Assembly (NCBI GenBank): GCA_003223245.1
Contig: QHYI01000118.1
Coordinates: 64,664-128,663, forward strand
Length of the DNA stretch: 64,000 nt
DNA from: Acidobacteriota bacterium
GTDB taxonomy: Bacteria; Acidobacteriota; Terriglobia; Acidiferrales; UBA7541
Direction: 5' to 3'
Shown: one piece after another, positions 17,236-25,936 of the stretch
Numbering within the stretch: position 1 is the stretch's first letter
Layout of the letters: each line of letters starts with the position of its first letter
Made by a program: the position numbers and the translations under genes
The notes under the pieces: generated by a model
Told to the model about the DNA's origin: nothing
Database searches by the model: none
What the model saw: only the letters and a program-made list of their open reading frames with translations

Positions 17236-17949
17236 ATGACGCAGACCTCCATTCGCGAGAACTTGCTTCGGATCCAGGAAAGAATTGCTGCTGCTGCAGC
17301 TCGGGCAGGACGCCGCTCGGAAGAAATCACGCTCATCGGAGTTTCGAAGACGCATCCGGCCATCGCCATTCAGGAGGCTTTTCAGGCGGGCGTGCGCCAC
17401 TTTGGCGAGAACCGCGTGCAAGAGTGGGAAGTCAAGCGCGTTGGCACGAACAACTTGCCCGCAACGTGGCACTTGATCGGTCATTTGCAAAGCAACAAAG
17501 CCGCCAAAGCAGCGAAGCTGTTTCACGCCGTGGATTCTGTGGACGATTTAGCCGTCGCGCAAAAACTCAATCGGGCAAGGGCAGAAGCCGGCTTTTCTGC
17601 GAAATTGCGCGTGCTTCTCGAAGTGCGGGTCGCGCAAGAGGAAACCAAAAGCGGGGTGGAGATCGCTGCGCTTCCCGAATTGGCCGAAAAGGTCGCCGCG
17701 CTGCCGCAATTAGAACTCGCTGGTTTGATGTGCATTCCGCCCTTCTTCGGCTCTGGCGCGGCTTCTCCTGCCGACGCCGTTCGTCCTTACTTCACTAAAT
17801 TGCGCGAGCTGCGCGACGAACTAAAGGCCAAGCTCGGGTTGCCGCTCCCCGTTTTATCCATGGGGATGTCGCACGACTTTGAAGTGGCCATCGAAGAGGG
17901 CGCCACGGAAGTGCGCGTGGGAACTGCGCTGTTTGGAGGTCGCATGTAG
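17236..17949 (+). CDS. yggS: YggS/PROSC-family pyridoxal-phosphate homeostasis protein
   Basis: This PLP-binding TIM-barrel protein controls free vitamin B6 and amino-acid balance and has no known catalytic reaction. The PLP lysine is Lys38 in LIGVSKTHP. The FGENRVQE, WHLIGHLQSNK and SMGMSHDFEVAIEEG segments are all diagnostic. The length (237 residues) is typical. It is divergent from tmk across 95 bases. Confidence 0.94.
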   Translation: MTQTSIRENLLRIQERIAAAAARAGRRSEEITLIGVSKTHPAIAIQEAFQAGVRHFGENRVQEWEVKRVGTNNLPATWHLIGHLQSNKAAKAAKLFHAVDSVDDLAVAQKLNRARAEAGFSAKLRVLLEVRVAQEETKSGVEIAALPELAEKVAALPQLELAGLMCIPPFFGSGAASPADAVRPYFTKLRELRDELKAKLGLPLPVLSMGMSHDFEVAIEEGATEVRVGTALFGGRM

Positions 17950-18089
17950 CGGCGACTTTACGTCTCGGTCTCCCTACATGTCCCTATCTTGCTTCATTTA
18001 TCATCAAACAGGGTGGGAGGGCCTTTAGGCCTGAGGCATCTGCCCAGCCAATGCGTAGCTAACTACTAATGAACGGCGAGGTTTTGGAA

Positions 18090-19078
18090 ATGGCCAGGTT
18101 ATTCACTCCGTTGCGATTGCGGGAAATCGAACTAAAAAACAGGATTGTCGTTTCGCCGATGTGCGAATACTCGGCTGTGGATGGTCATCCGCAGCCATGG
18201 CATCTGGTGCATCTCGGGAGCCGTGCGGTGGGAGGCGCTGCATTGGTTTTTACGGAAGCTACCGCGGTGGAAGCCCGCGGCAGGATCTCTCCTGCGGATA
18301 CCGGCATATATCTCGCGTCTCATGTGGATGCATGGCGGTCCATCGTCGATTTTGTTCGCAAACAGGGAGCCGTCCCTGGTATGCAGCTTGCTCACTCAGG
18401 CCGCAAGGGAAGCACGGCGCCGCCGTGGCTCGGCGGCAAGAAGGTCCCGTTGGAAGAAGGAGGATGGGAGCCGGTTGCACCGAGCGCGGAGGCTTTCGAC
18501 AAGGATTATCCCATGCCCCGCGCGCTTGCAGCCGCAGAGGTCCGCGAAATCGTGGACGCTTTTCGAAAGGCAGCCGAGCGCGCATTCGCGGCGGGATTTG
18601 AAGTCCTGGAAATTCATGCGGCCCATGGTTACCTGCTGCATGAGTTTCTTTCTCCGCTGAGCAATTTCCGGCAAGATGAATTTGGCGGGAGCTTCGAGCA
18701 TCGCATTCGGATCGTTCTCCAGGTGGCGGAGGCGGTGCGCGAAGTGTGGCCCGCAAGGTTGCCTCTATTCTGAAGGCTTTCAGTGTGGATCTCATCGACG
18801 TGTCCAGCGGCGGCATCGTGCCAGGAGTGCAGATTCCTGTTGGGCCGGGCTATCAGGTGAAGTTTGCGGAAGCGATTCGCAAGAAGGCAGGGATTGCTAC
18901 TGGTGCGGTCGGAATGATTACTGAGCCGGAGCAAGCCGACGCCATTCTGAAGGCGGGTCAGGCAGACTTGATCATTATGGCGCGCGAACTGCTGCGCGAC
19001 CCCTACTGGCCACGCCGTGCTGCGCACGCTCTGGGCGAAAAAATCAAGCCGCCCGCCCAGTACGAGCGCGCTTGGTAG
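18090..19078 (+). pseudogene. Old Yellow Enzyme (YqjM-like NADH:flavin oxidoreductase), internally deleted
   Basis: Two adjoining ORFs belong to one OYE-class flavoprotein. The first (from ATG 18090) begins MARLFTPLRLREIELKNRIV and carries SPMCEYS, HSGRKGST and HAAHGYLLHEFLSP, then stops at 18773 after VWPARLPLF. The second frame picks up at KAFSVDLIDVSSGG and continues through ITEPEQADAI and ARELLRDPYWP to the normal end. Compared with YqjM-like proteins about 25 residues are missing at the junction (the FVRIS... barrel strand, which includes an FMN/substrate arginine) and the frame is changed. So it is very probably inactive. Confidence 0.82.
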
Positions 19079-19086
19079 CTTGGATA

Positions 19087-19108
19087 GCACAGGCACTCCT
19101 GCCTGTGC
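19087..19108. repeat. Perfect 8-bp inverted repeat (GCACAGGC)
   Basis: GCACAGGC-ACTCCT-GCCTGTGC forms a hairpin 9 bases after the OYE relic stop. It may act as a weak terminator (the following AGTTTT is not a true T-run) or be one unit of an interspersed palindrome family. No second copy was noticed in this window. Confidence 0.45.
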
Positions 19109-19182
19109 AGTTTTCGGCGCGAATGCGCAGTTCCGAAAAACGTGCGGCGTACCCGGGGTACCTCACTTACTTAAGAAGGCCC

Positions 19183-19476
19183 ATGCTAGAAATTCAGGAA
19201 CGCAATGGCGCCGCGATCTTTTCCGTCCGCGTCCAACCCCGCGCCAGTAAAGACGAACTCGCCGGGGAATGGGCGGGCGCGTTGAAGGTGCGACTGCAAG
19301 CCCCGGCCGTGGAGAACCGCGCCAATGAAGCGCTGATCGAATTCCTGGCGCAACTTTTGAAAACGCCCAAGTCGGCTGTTAGAATTCTCAGCGGCGATCG
19401 AAGCCGCACGAAGCGCGTCGAAATTTGCGGTGTGACTGGGCAACAGATCCAAGCGCTGCTTGCCGTGGAAGCCTGA
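19183..19476 (+). CDS. DUF167 (YggU-family) protein
   Basis: The ORF track starts upstream at 19072 within a non-conserved stretch; the ATG at 19183 has an AAGAAGG ribosome site and gives 97 residues. The DUF167 core is clear: VRVQPRASKDELAGE, LKVRLQAPAVENRAN, and SGDRSRTKRVEI. The family is near-universal, small and of unknown function. In other bacteria it is often next to yggS/yggT, which fits the yggS gene 1.2 kb upstream. Confidence 0.9.
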   Translation: MLEIQERNGAAIFSVRVQPRASKDELAGEWAGALKVRLQAPAVENRANEALIEFLAQLLKTPKSAVRILSGDRSRTKRVEICGVTGQQIQALLAVEA

Positions 19477-19536
19477 AAGCCACGCAGTTGCGCGTGCCGC
19501 GCGACGGAGTGTGCCGGCCATGGAGCGTACCAGCCA

Positions 19537-20715
19537 ATGAGCGCGAACATTCTGGACATTCAAAGCGATTTGCGTAATGCCAAGCTTGATGGCTGGCTCT
19601 TTTACGATTTTCGGAGCCGGGATCCCATCGCGCAAACCATTTTGAACTTGCCCAACGGCATGCGCACGCGACGCTGGTATTACTTTGTGCCAGCCAATGG
19701 CGAACCGAAAAAACTGGTTCATAAGATCGAATCGGAATCGCTCGCGGCTTTGCCGGGCGACACGCTGTATTATGCGGCGCAAGACGAGCTGCATAAGAAT
19801 CTCAAGAGGATGTTGGGGCGCGCGAAAAAAGTGGCGATGCAGTATTCGCCGAAGAACGAAATTCCTTACGTCGCAATGGTGGATGCGGGGACTGTGGAGT
19901 TGGTGCGGGCCGCTGGAGCAAAAGTGGTGAGCTCCGCGGACCTGGTGCAGAAATACGAAGCCTGCTGGAGCGCCGAGCAGAAGGAGTCTCATTTTTCCGC
20001 TGGAGTGATCATCGACCGCATCGTCCGCGGGGCGTTTGAGCACGCGGCGAAATGCGTGCGCGAAAAGAAGCCGCTGACGGAATACGATTTGAAGCAGTGG
20101 ATCTTGAAGGAATTTGAAGCGGCGGGGATCTGGGCGGAAGAAGGACCGGACATTGCTGTGAACGCGCATGCGAGTGACCCGCATTACGGCCCGACGCCGC
20201 AGTCTGCAGCACCGATCCGCGAAGGCGATCTGCTGCTCCTCGATGTGTGGGGAAAGAAGAAAGCGGCGGGAAGCGTTTATTACGATGTGACCTGGATGGG
20301 CTATCTCGGCGCGAAAGTGCCGGAGAAATATGCGAAGATTTTTGCGGTAGTGCGTGAAGCACGCGACAAGGCCGTAGACTTGATCCGCACTCACGTTGCG
20401 AAAAAGAAACCGTTAGAGGGTTGGCAGGTAGACAAAGCGGCCCGCGGTGTCATCGAAAAAGCCAGATACGGCAAATATTTTTTTCATCGCACTGGCCACA
20501 GTATCGGCGAAAAAGTTCACGGCAATGGCGTGAACATGGATGGCCTCGAGACGCACGACGCGCGCCATTTGATTCCACATACCTGCAATTCGATTGAGCC
20601 AGGGATCTATCTACCGGAGTTTGGCGTGCGCAGCGAAGTGAATGTGTACATTGATGAAAAGGAAGCGCGCGTGACAGGCGCGGTGCAAAGCGAGATCCTG
20701 CCGTTGCTTGCGTAG
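19537..20715 (+). CDS. M24-family metallopeptidase (Xaa-Pro aminopeptidase-like)
   Basis: This 392-residue cytoplasmic pita-bread peptidase has a creatinase-like N-terminal domain (about 1-150) and a catalytic domain whose five metal ligands can be placed: Asp in LLLLDVWG, Asp in YYDVTW, His in RTGHSIGE, Glu in NSIEPGIY and Glu in RSEVNV. It likely cleaves N-terminal residues before proline, but family members also include creatinases and non-peptidase homologues. No signal peptide is seen. Confidence 0.9.
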   Translation: MSANILDIQSDLRNAKLDGWLFYDFRSRDPIAQTILNLPNGMRTRRWYYFVPANGEPKKLVHKIESESLAALPGDTLYYAAQDELHKNLKRMLGRAKKVAMQYSPKNEIPYVAMVDAGTVELVRAAGAKVVSSADLVQKYEACWSAEQKESHFSAGVIIDRIVRGAFEHAAKCVREKKPLTEYDLKQWILKEFEAAGIWAEEGPDIAVNAHASDPHYGPTPQSAAPIREGDLLLLDVWGKKKAAGSVYYDVTWMGYLGAKVPEKYAKIFAVVREARDKAVDLIRTHVAKKKPLEGWQVDKAARGVIEKARYGKYFFHRTGHSIGEKVHGNGVNMDGLETHDARHLIPHTCNSIEPGIYLPEFGVRSEVNVYIDEKEARVTGAVQSEILPLLA

Positions 20716-20734
20716 TTTTGAAGAGGGAACAGGT

Positions 20735-21157
20735 ATGGCTGAAGAATCAACTTCATCCGAACCGGCAATCCGGCCAAAGGATTCCAAACACGAAACCAGG
20801 GCTGCCATTGTCGGCGTGGCAGCTTGGCTCGTGCCCGGTCTGGGGCACGCGCTGATGAAGATGTGGGGCCGCGCGGTGGTTTGTTTCTTGACCGTGGGCG
20901 TGCTCGTATGGGTCGGCGCTGGGATGCGCGGAAATCTTTTCGCCTCGAGAGGAAATGATGCATTCGGTTCGCTGAGATACCTTGCGGATCTCGGCACCGG
21001 TGGATTTTATTGGGTGGCCAAATCGCTGGAATCGAACGGCCCGGACGTGTCGCACGCGGACGGCGATTATGGAACAAGGTTTCTCGCCACCGCCGGAGTG
21101 TTCAATTTGCTGGCGGCGCTGCATGCTTACGAAATCGCGCGGGGTCGCAAAGCATGA
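20735..21157 (+). CDS. Membrane protein, DUF6677-like
   Basis: The ATG at 20735 follows GAAGAGGGAACAGG and gives 140 residues. A hydrophobic hairpin with AAIVGVAAWLVPGLGHALM, where the PGLGH turn is characteristic of small acidobacterial membrane proteins, is followed by a second helix VVCFLTVGVLVWVGAGM and a soluble loop, then a third helix near FLATAGVFNLLAALHA. The stop codon overlaps the next start (ATGA), so the two genes are translationally coupled. The function is unknown. Confidence 0.7.
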   Translation: MAEESTSSEPAIRPKDSKHETRAAIVGVAAWLVPGLGHALMKMWGRAVVCFLTVGVLVWVGAGMRGNLFASRGNDAFGSLRYLADLGTGGFYWVAKSLESNGPDVSHADGDYGTRFLATAGVFNLLAALHAYEIARGRKA

Positions 21158-21402
21158 TGGCCCTAATGACCACGACCGTGAACGCCGCGATGGCGATTGG
21201 GTTGACCATGATTGCGTCGATGGTGCTTAAGCTCAGCCATTTGCAAGCTATGGTCCTCTTCGCTCTGGTGATTTCGGTTGCGTTCGGATTCCTGGGTCGC
21301 CGCCGGCCCATGGAACGCTTGAAGTACATCCTTTGGACGCTGCTTCTGTTTCTCTTGATTGGCGTGGGCATCGGCTGGGCCATGTATCCCTTCTCCCACT
21401 GA
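21154..21402 (+). CDS. Small two-helix membrane protein; its 3' end is a repeat/integration site
   Basis: The tandem ATG at 21154/21157 overlaps the preceding stop and gives 82 residues (MMALMTTTVNAAMAIG...). Two or three hydrophobic segments are visible, including MVLFALVISVAFGFLG and ILWTLLLFLLIGVGIGWAM. The ORF track version starting at 21010 runs out of frame through the upstream gene. Its last 116 bases plus 23 bases beyond the stop recur at 38506-38637 as a degraded copy, so this gene end appears to be an insertion target. The function is unknown. Confidence 0.75.
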   Translation: MMALMTTTVNAAMAIGLTMIASMVLKLSHLQAMVLFALVISVAFGFLGRRRPMERLKYILWTLLLFLLIGVGIGWAMYPFSH

Positions 21403-21425
21403 ACGTCTTGCCGGGAACAGTTCCG
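21287..21425 (+). repeat. Direct repeat DR1, left (intact) copy flanking the 17-kb cluster
   Basis: 139 bases from GATTCCTGGGTCGCCG to GGAACAGTTCCG, covering the 3' end of the 82-residue membrane gene and a little beyond, match 38506-38637 with few substitutions and two small gaps. Outside these limits the sequences differ. This is the arrangement expected for an integrative element that inserts in, and restores, a gene end. Confidence 0.8.
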
Positions 21426-21936
21426 GGTCGAAAGCGTCACGCCACACCCTGTCACTGCCCATCACAGCGTGCCCGATGCCGCAATTCGCCCCAGGTAAGC
21501 GTCGAAATTATTCACCCACCCTGTGCTTGGAACGAGCTGAGAATTCCCCGCATGCGGCTTGAAACCTGTGTAGCGGATTTGAAACAGTCCATTCAAATAT
21601 AGCGAGAACTCCCTTTCCGAGGAGCGCATAGAACGCGTGGGTCTGCAGGTTCCCAAGGTGTTTCGGTGGCAGGCTACGACGATATCTCGCTGGCTAGCTG
21701 ACAGATCCTCAATTAACCACTATCAGAATCCCGAGAACTTCTTCTGCCTTCTGCGAGTTCGCAAACAGTTTCAGTATTCCTCAACCAAATCTTTTGAAAA
21801 TCGGGTTTGAAACCCAAATTCAAATTGCAGATGGTGGTAATCGACAAGTTCCCATTTCTAGTGATGCGCAGAGGGAAACCCGCCCTCGCAGCAAAATATT
21901 GCGATAGCGCGGAGAGAAGATTCTTAGATTTTACGC
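21426..21936. other. Gene-poor stretch at the left edge of the putative island
   Basis: No convincing gene is present in these 511 bases. ORFs in the track here are short, lack ribosome sites and resemble no family. The stretch lies between repeat DR1 and the TonB-receptor promoter and could hold a decayed recombination end or regulatory DNA. Confidence 0.5.
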
Positions 21937-21965
21937 TTGACAGTGGAAAGGTCGGCGCGAATAAT
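21937..21965 (+). promoter_or_regulatory. Strong sigma-70-like promoter of TonB receptor 1
   Basis: TTGACA (21937-21942), a 17-base spacer and AATAAT (21960-21965), with the receptor start about 100 bases downstream. It is the best promoter match in the left half of the window. Confidence 0.7.
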
Positions 21966-21982
21966 GCAAAACCATTAGGGAC

Positions 21983-21994
21983 GTAAACGCTTAC
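21983..21994. promoter_or_regulatory. LacI-type operator downstream of the receptor promoter
   Basis: GTAAACGCTTAC is a near-perfect palindrome with the AAnCGnTT core bound by LacI/GalR-family regulators. It lies 17 bases after the -10 box, a position where a bound repressor would block transcription. A similar site is at 31852-31867 before the alpha-galactosidase gene. No LacI-family gene is in the window. Confidence 0.5.
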
Positions 21995-22064
21995 CTAGCT
22001 TGCGTTCCGAGGGTGGAGAACCTTCCTGGAATTCAGTCTTTTGGGGACCTTCGAGGTGATAACA

Positions 22065-25000
22065 ATGTGGTGGAAACCAGCTAGCTCGACAACCTTTCGT
22101 TTTGGGTATTTGCTGGCGTTATGTCTAGGCGTGCTTTTGATGTCTATTTCTGTGCGTGCCCAGATTGGCAATGCGACCTTGGGTGGAACTGTTATGGACC
22201 CGTCCGGTGCTGCGGTGGCCAACGCCGAACTGACGCTGACGAATAAGGCCACCGGGTTCGAAATGAAAGTTACGTCCAACGAGAGGGGCGAATATACGTT
22301 CCGCAATGTAACCCCGGCTACCTACGATCTAAGAGTTGTGAAAACCGGATTTCAAAACTACATCCAGAAAGATATCGAATTGACGATCAACCAGTCCGGG
22401 CACGCTGACGTTTCGTTAAGGCTTGGGGCCAAGACGGAAACGGTCACGGTGGAGGGTGAGAACACTCTCATTAACTACGACAACGGAACGTTGCAAGGGG
22501 GAATTGATCCTGAGACCGTCAAGGATCTGCCACTCATCGTATCGGGCAAACCAAGGTCTTCTGCCAGTTTCGCCGTGCTTCTGCCCGGAGTGTCCACTGG
22601 CAACAGTAATGAGGCATTTAACGCGCGGATTAACGGCGGGCTGCAGTCCGGCGACGAGGCGCTCCTGGACGGCGCAACTATGCAGGAAGGCTTTATGAGC
22701 CAGAGTGGCATGGTCTCGATCCAGGGCGACTTTCAAATGTCCCCGGACATGGTGCAAGAGGTCAAGGTTCTTACCTCGGACTATGCTCCCGAATACGGCT
22801 CATCTGCATCGGGACAAATCACAATGGTGAGCAAGTCCGGCGGTAGCACGTATCACGGAGCGGCGTTTGAATATGCTCGCAACAAATCCTTCAATGCGGC
22901 TCCCTGGAATGCAACTTGCAGCAGTCCAGGTTGCGACCGACGTCCGCCGGATGTCGAGCACGACTTCGGGGCAAACGTTGGAGGTCCTGTTAAGATTCCG
23001 TACCTTTACCACGGGACTTCCAAGCATCATTCGTTTTTCTATTTCGACTGGGAAGCCTTTCACCAGGCAGGCGGTTCGAACGTTCCTACTCTTTCAATCC
23101 CTTCGATGCTCGAGCGAAGCGGGGACTACACGGACTGGAAGGACAGCAAAGGCCAACTGATTCCTGTTTATATGCCCGGCAATGCCAGCGCAGCGTGTCA
23201 AGCTGCCGCCGGAGTTGGACCAGGCCAGCAATTCCCCGGCAACAAGATCCCTTCGAATTGTTTCAGCCAAATTGCCGTTGCCTATCTGGCGAAAATGCCG
23301 CAGCCAACAAACGCTCAGCCGTTCAACAATTACACCCTTTCCAAGCCGGTCCCGGACTCATTGGTCTCCAACAGCAATGTTTTCATGACCCGTATTGACC
23401 ATAACTATGGCGATAAGGACCATTTCTATTTCTTCTGGTGGCGCCAGTTTACGGGCTACAACACGGCGACTGAGCTTCCCCCGATTATCTCCACGGAGTC
23501 GCCGACAAGACCGCAGAACTCGCCGATTGCCCGTTTTAATTGGGAGCACACGTTCTCAACAACGATGACCAACCACCTGACTCTGGGGTACCTGAACCGC
23601 AATGAGGGCTACGGCTCCGAGCCGCAGATCCTGAACGCGGCGAAAGCCGGAACACTGCCGCTGGTGGCAGGAGCAGCGGGGAGCAACTCGCTGCCTCAAT
23701 TTACTTTCACGACCTTCCATCAGATTTCGAACAGCACTGGGCCCCCAGCGGGGAATGTCACGACTCGTCCGACTTGGGACCTGAACGACACCGCAAACAA
23801 AACTCTTGGCCATCATACGATTACCTTTGGTTTCGACTGGCGAAACATCCAGGGCAACATTCACCAGCACACCAATCAGGCAGGTTCGTATAATTTCAGC
23901 GGCTCGGCTACAGCCATACCTAGCCTCAATAGCGGCGCCCCTGTGGCGGATTTCCTGCTCGGGGCGGTCACGGGTGGTTCCGTAGACCGCCGAACGGTCA
24001 GCGCCTGGTACCCTCGTCAGAATTCCTGGGCGCTGCATGTCAACGATTCCTGGAAGGTGACCACAAAATTCACCGCGAATTTCGGCATGCGGTGGGATTA
24101 CTTTTCGCCATCGCATGAGAAATACAATCATCTTTCGTTCTTCGATCCCACAGGTACGAATCCCGACGGAATACCAGGCAGTTTGGCTTTTGCAGGTAAC
24201 GGTTCGGCGTGCCAACCTGCTTGTTACGGAGCGGAATACCCGGAAAAGGCCTGGCGCAAGGGTTTTGCTCCTCGTTTGAGTATCGCCTACGCCTACGACC
24301 CAAAGACCGTTGTTCGAGCCGGTTACGGCGTTTTCTTTACGCAAGCATTCTACCCAGGCTGGGGCGGAGGGATTTCGCTTGACGGGTACAACCTAAATCA
24401 GTCCTTCGGCACGCTCAAGGACCCGACGACAAATCAAAACGACCCCACTTTCTACCTCGACAACGGAGTCCCGGTGCCCGCGCAGACGCCGCCATTTATC
24501 ACGGGTTCCTTCGACAACGGTCACGGCATCCTTTATCGCCCCTTGGATGCCAACCGGCGGTCCTATTCCCAACAATGGAACCTGACCATTGAACGGCAAC
24601 TTCCACAGAATGTTTTCCTGAGCGTGGCTTATGTAGGAAACAAGGGCTCGCGGTTGCCGTCGAGTTTGAACCCGATCAACGTCCTGAATCCCTTCGATCC
24701 AAAGATTCAAGCGCTTTACGCGAACACAACCCCCATTGACCCATCGTGCGCTACCGGCAATCCGGCAGCGGGGGCCAATTGCAGTTACGTGCCTGAGTTA
24801 AACGTTCCGTTTACTTCAGACAACCAGACTCTCTTCGGCGTTATGCCACCATACCCTGGGTGGATCGCAGAACTCAACGCAGCGGGGAATTGCTCTCCGA
24901 CTGTTGGGCAGGCCCTTCTTCCATTTCCGCAGTACTGCGATAAGCTCCAAGGACTCAATGAGAATCATGGAAGCTCCATCTACCATTCCTTCCAGTTGAA

Positions 25001-25805
25001 GTTCGAGAAGCGCTACAGCCAAGGCTTGTACATGTTGGTGGCCTATACCAACTCGAAACTCCTCACGGATGCTGCGGACAATACGCAACGTGACGCCTCG
25101 ACGTGGAACGCCTCGCAAGGAGTGATCTCGCCCTATGAAGAGAAGCGAAATCGTTCCCTGGCTCCGGATGATGTTCCGCAAACTCTTTCCGCAGCTTTCG
25201 TTTACGAGTTGCCTTTCGGCCGAGGGAAGCACTACTTGAGCGGCAGCGGCGGCCTCGATCGCGTGGTCGGCGGCTGGCAGATTAGCCCGATCATCCGTTA
25301 CTCGAAAGGTACGCCATTCTGGATCCGTTCCGGAGCTTGCCTCACCTCCTACACTGGACAAGGATGTTTGCCGGGACGCATTTCTGGAGCGAAGCCTTTC
25401 TTGCAAGATCCCAGTAATTTCGATCCCAGCAAGGGGGCGCTCCTCAACGCAGCCGCGTTCGAGCCACTCACTTCTTTTGAGCCGACGGGAGCGTGTCCAG
25501 GCTGCACAGGAGTTTTTGGGTACACCGGCACAGGCCCGCGCATCTTCGGTTTCCGAGGGCCGAACTACAAGAACGTGGACTTTGCAATTACCAAGAACAC
25601 CCGGTTGAATGAGCGGCTCAACCTCGTTTTCCGCGCAGAGTTTTACAACGCCTTCAACCTACATATGTTCGTCAACGATGGCAATTTCACCATTTCGGGA
25701 GGGAATGCTTTCGACACGGATATAAGCTCGACCAGCTTTGGTCAATGGACAGGCAACGTCAGTGCGCCACGAAGAATTCAGTTGGGCGCAAGAATCGAAT
25801 TCTGA
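22065..25805 (+). CDS. Oar-like TonB-dependent receptor 1
   Basis: This outer-membrane receptor has 1246 residues from ATG 22065, which has a GAGGTGAT site; the track start at 22041 is a TTG. Order: signal peptide (to about residue 33, ending VRAQ), a carboxypeptidase-regulatory-like Ig domain (IGNATLGGTVMDPSGAAV, then NERGEYTFRNVTPATYDL), a plug (DLPLIVSGKPRSS, SGQITMVSKSGGS) and a long beta-barrel ending in RIQLGARIEF with a terminal phenylalanine. Receptors of this type import large ligands such as oligosaccharides. The upstream promoter and LacI-type site suggest sugar-dependent expression, and a strong terminator follows. Confidence 0.93.
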   Translation: MWWKPASSTTFRFGYLLALCLGVLLMSISVRAQIGNATLGGTVMDPSGAAVANAELTLTNKATGFEMKVTSNERGEYTFRNVTPATYDLRVVKTGFQNYIQKDIELTINQSGHADVSLRLGAKTETVTVEGENTLINYDNGTLQGGIDPETVKDLPLIVSGKPRSSASFAVLLPGVSTGNSNEAFNARINGGLQSGDEALLDGATMQEGFMSQSGMVSIQGDFQMSPDMVQEVKVLTSDYAPEYGSSASGQITMVSKSGGSTYHGAAFEYARNKSFNAAPWNATCSSPGCDRRPPDVEHDFGANVGGPVKIPYLYHGTSKHHSFFYFDWEAFHQAGGSNVPTLSIPSMLERSGDYTDWKDSKGQLIPVYMPGNASAACQAAAGVGPGQQFPGNKIPSNCFSQIAVAYLAKMPQPTNAQPFNNYTLSKPVPDSLVSNSNVFMTRIDHNYGDKDHFYFFWWRQFTGYNTATELPPIISTESPTRPQNSPIARFNWEHTFSTTMTNHLTLGYLNRNEGYGSEPQILNAAKAGTLPLVAGAAGSNSLPQFTFTTFHQISNSTGPPAGNVTTRPTWDLNDTANKTLGHHTITFGFDWRNIQGNIHQHTNQAGSYNFSGSATAIPSLNSGAPVADFLLGAVTGGSVDRRTVSAWYPRQNSWALHVNDSWKVTTKFTANFGMRWDYFSPSHEKYNHLSFFDPTGTNPDGIPGSLAFAGNGSACQPACYGAEYPEKAWRKGFAPRLSIAYAYDPKTVVRAGYGVFFTQAFYPGWGGGISLDGYNLNQSFGTLKDPTTNQNDPTFYLDNGVPVPAQTPPFITGSFDNGHGILYRPLDANRRSYSQQWNLTIERQLPQNVFLSVAYVGNKGSRLPSSLNPINVLNPFDPKIQALYANTTPIDPSCATGNPAAGANCSYVPELNVPFTSDNQTLFGVMPPYPGWIAELNAAGNCSPTVGQALLPFPQYCDKLQGLNENHGSSIYHSFQLKFEKRYSQGLYMLVAYTNSKLLTDAADNTQRDASTWNASQGVISPYEEKRNRSLAPDDVPQTLSAAFVYELPFGRGKHYLSGSGGLDRVVGGWQISPIIRYSKGTPFWIRSGACLTSYTGQGCLPGRISGAKPFLQDPSNFDPSKGALLNAAAFEPLTSFEPTGACPGCTGVFGYTGTGPRIFGFRGPNYKNVDFAITKNTRLNERLNLVFRAEFYNAFNLHMFVNDGNFTISGGNAFDTDISSTSFGQWTGNVSAPRRIQLGARIEF

Positions 25806-25836
25806 AAAGCGGGCACGCTAATACACTCCAAAACGA

Positions 25837-25875
25837 CCGGCGCCCCGATGAAAAGTCGGGGCGCGGTTTTTTTGG
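25837..25875 (+). terminator. Rho-independent terminator after TonB receptor 1
   Basis: A 9-bp GC-rich stem (GCGCCCCGA / TCGGGGCGC) with loop TGAAAAG is followed by GG and seven Ts. It is 34 bases after the receptor stop and ends that transcript. The opposing TPR gene ends at 25937. Confidence 0.85.
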
Positions 25876-25936
25876 CGAAGTTTTCGAGCGGAAATTCACA
25901 CAGACAATTTCAGGTGACGGCTTCAATGGCCTCCGG

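Noticed and set aside
19186-20394. 402-residue minus-strand ORF opposite DUF167 and the M24 peptidase
   Set aside because: Long only because of codon bias of the real genes on the plus strand, which carry clear active-site motifs.
21462-21656. 64-residue minus-strand ORF at the left edge of the putative island
   Set aside because: No ribosome site, no family similarity recognised and lies in apparently non-coding DNA.
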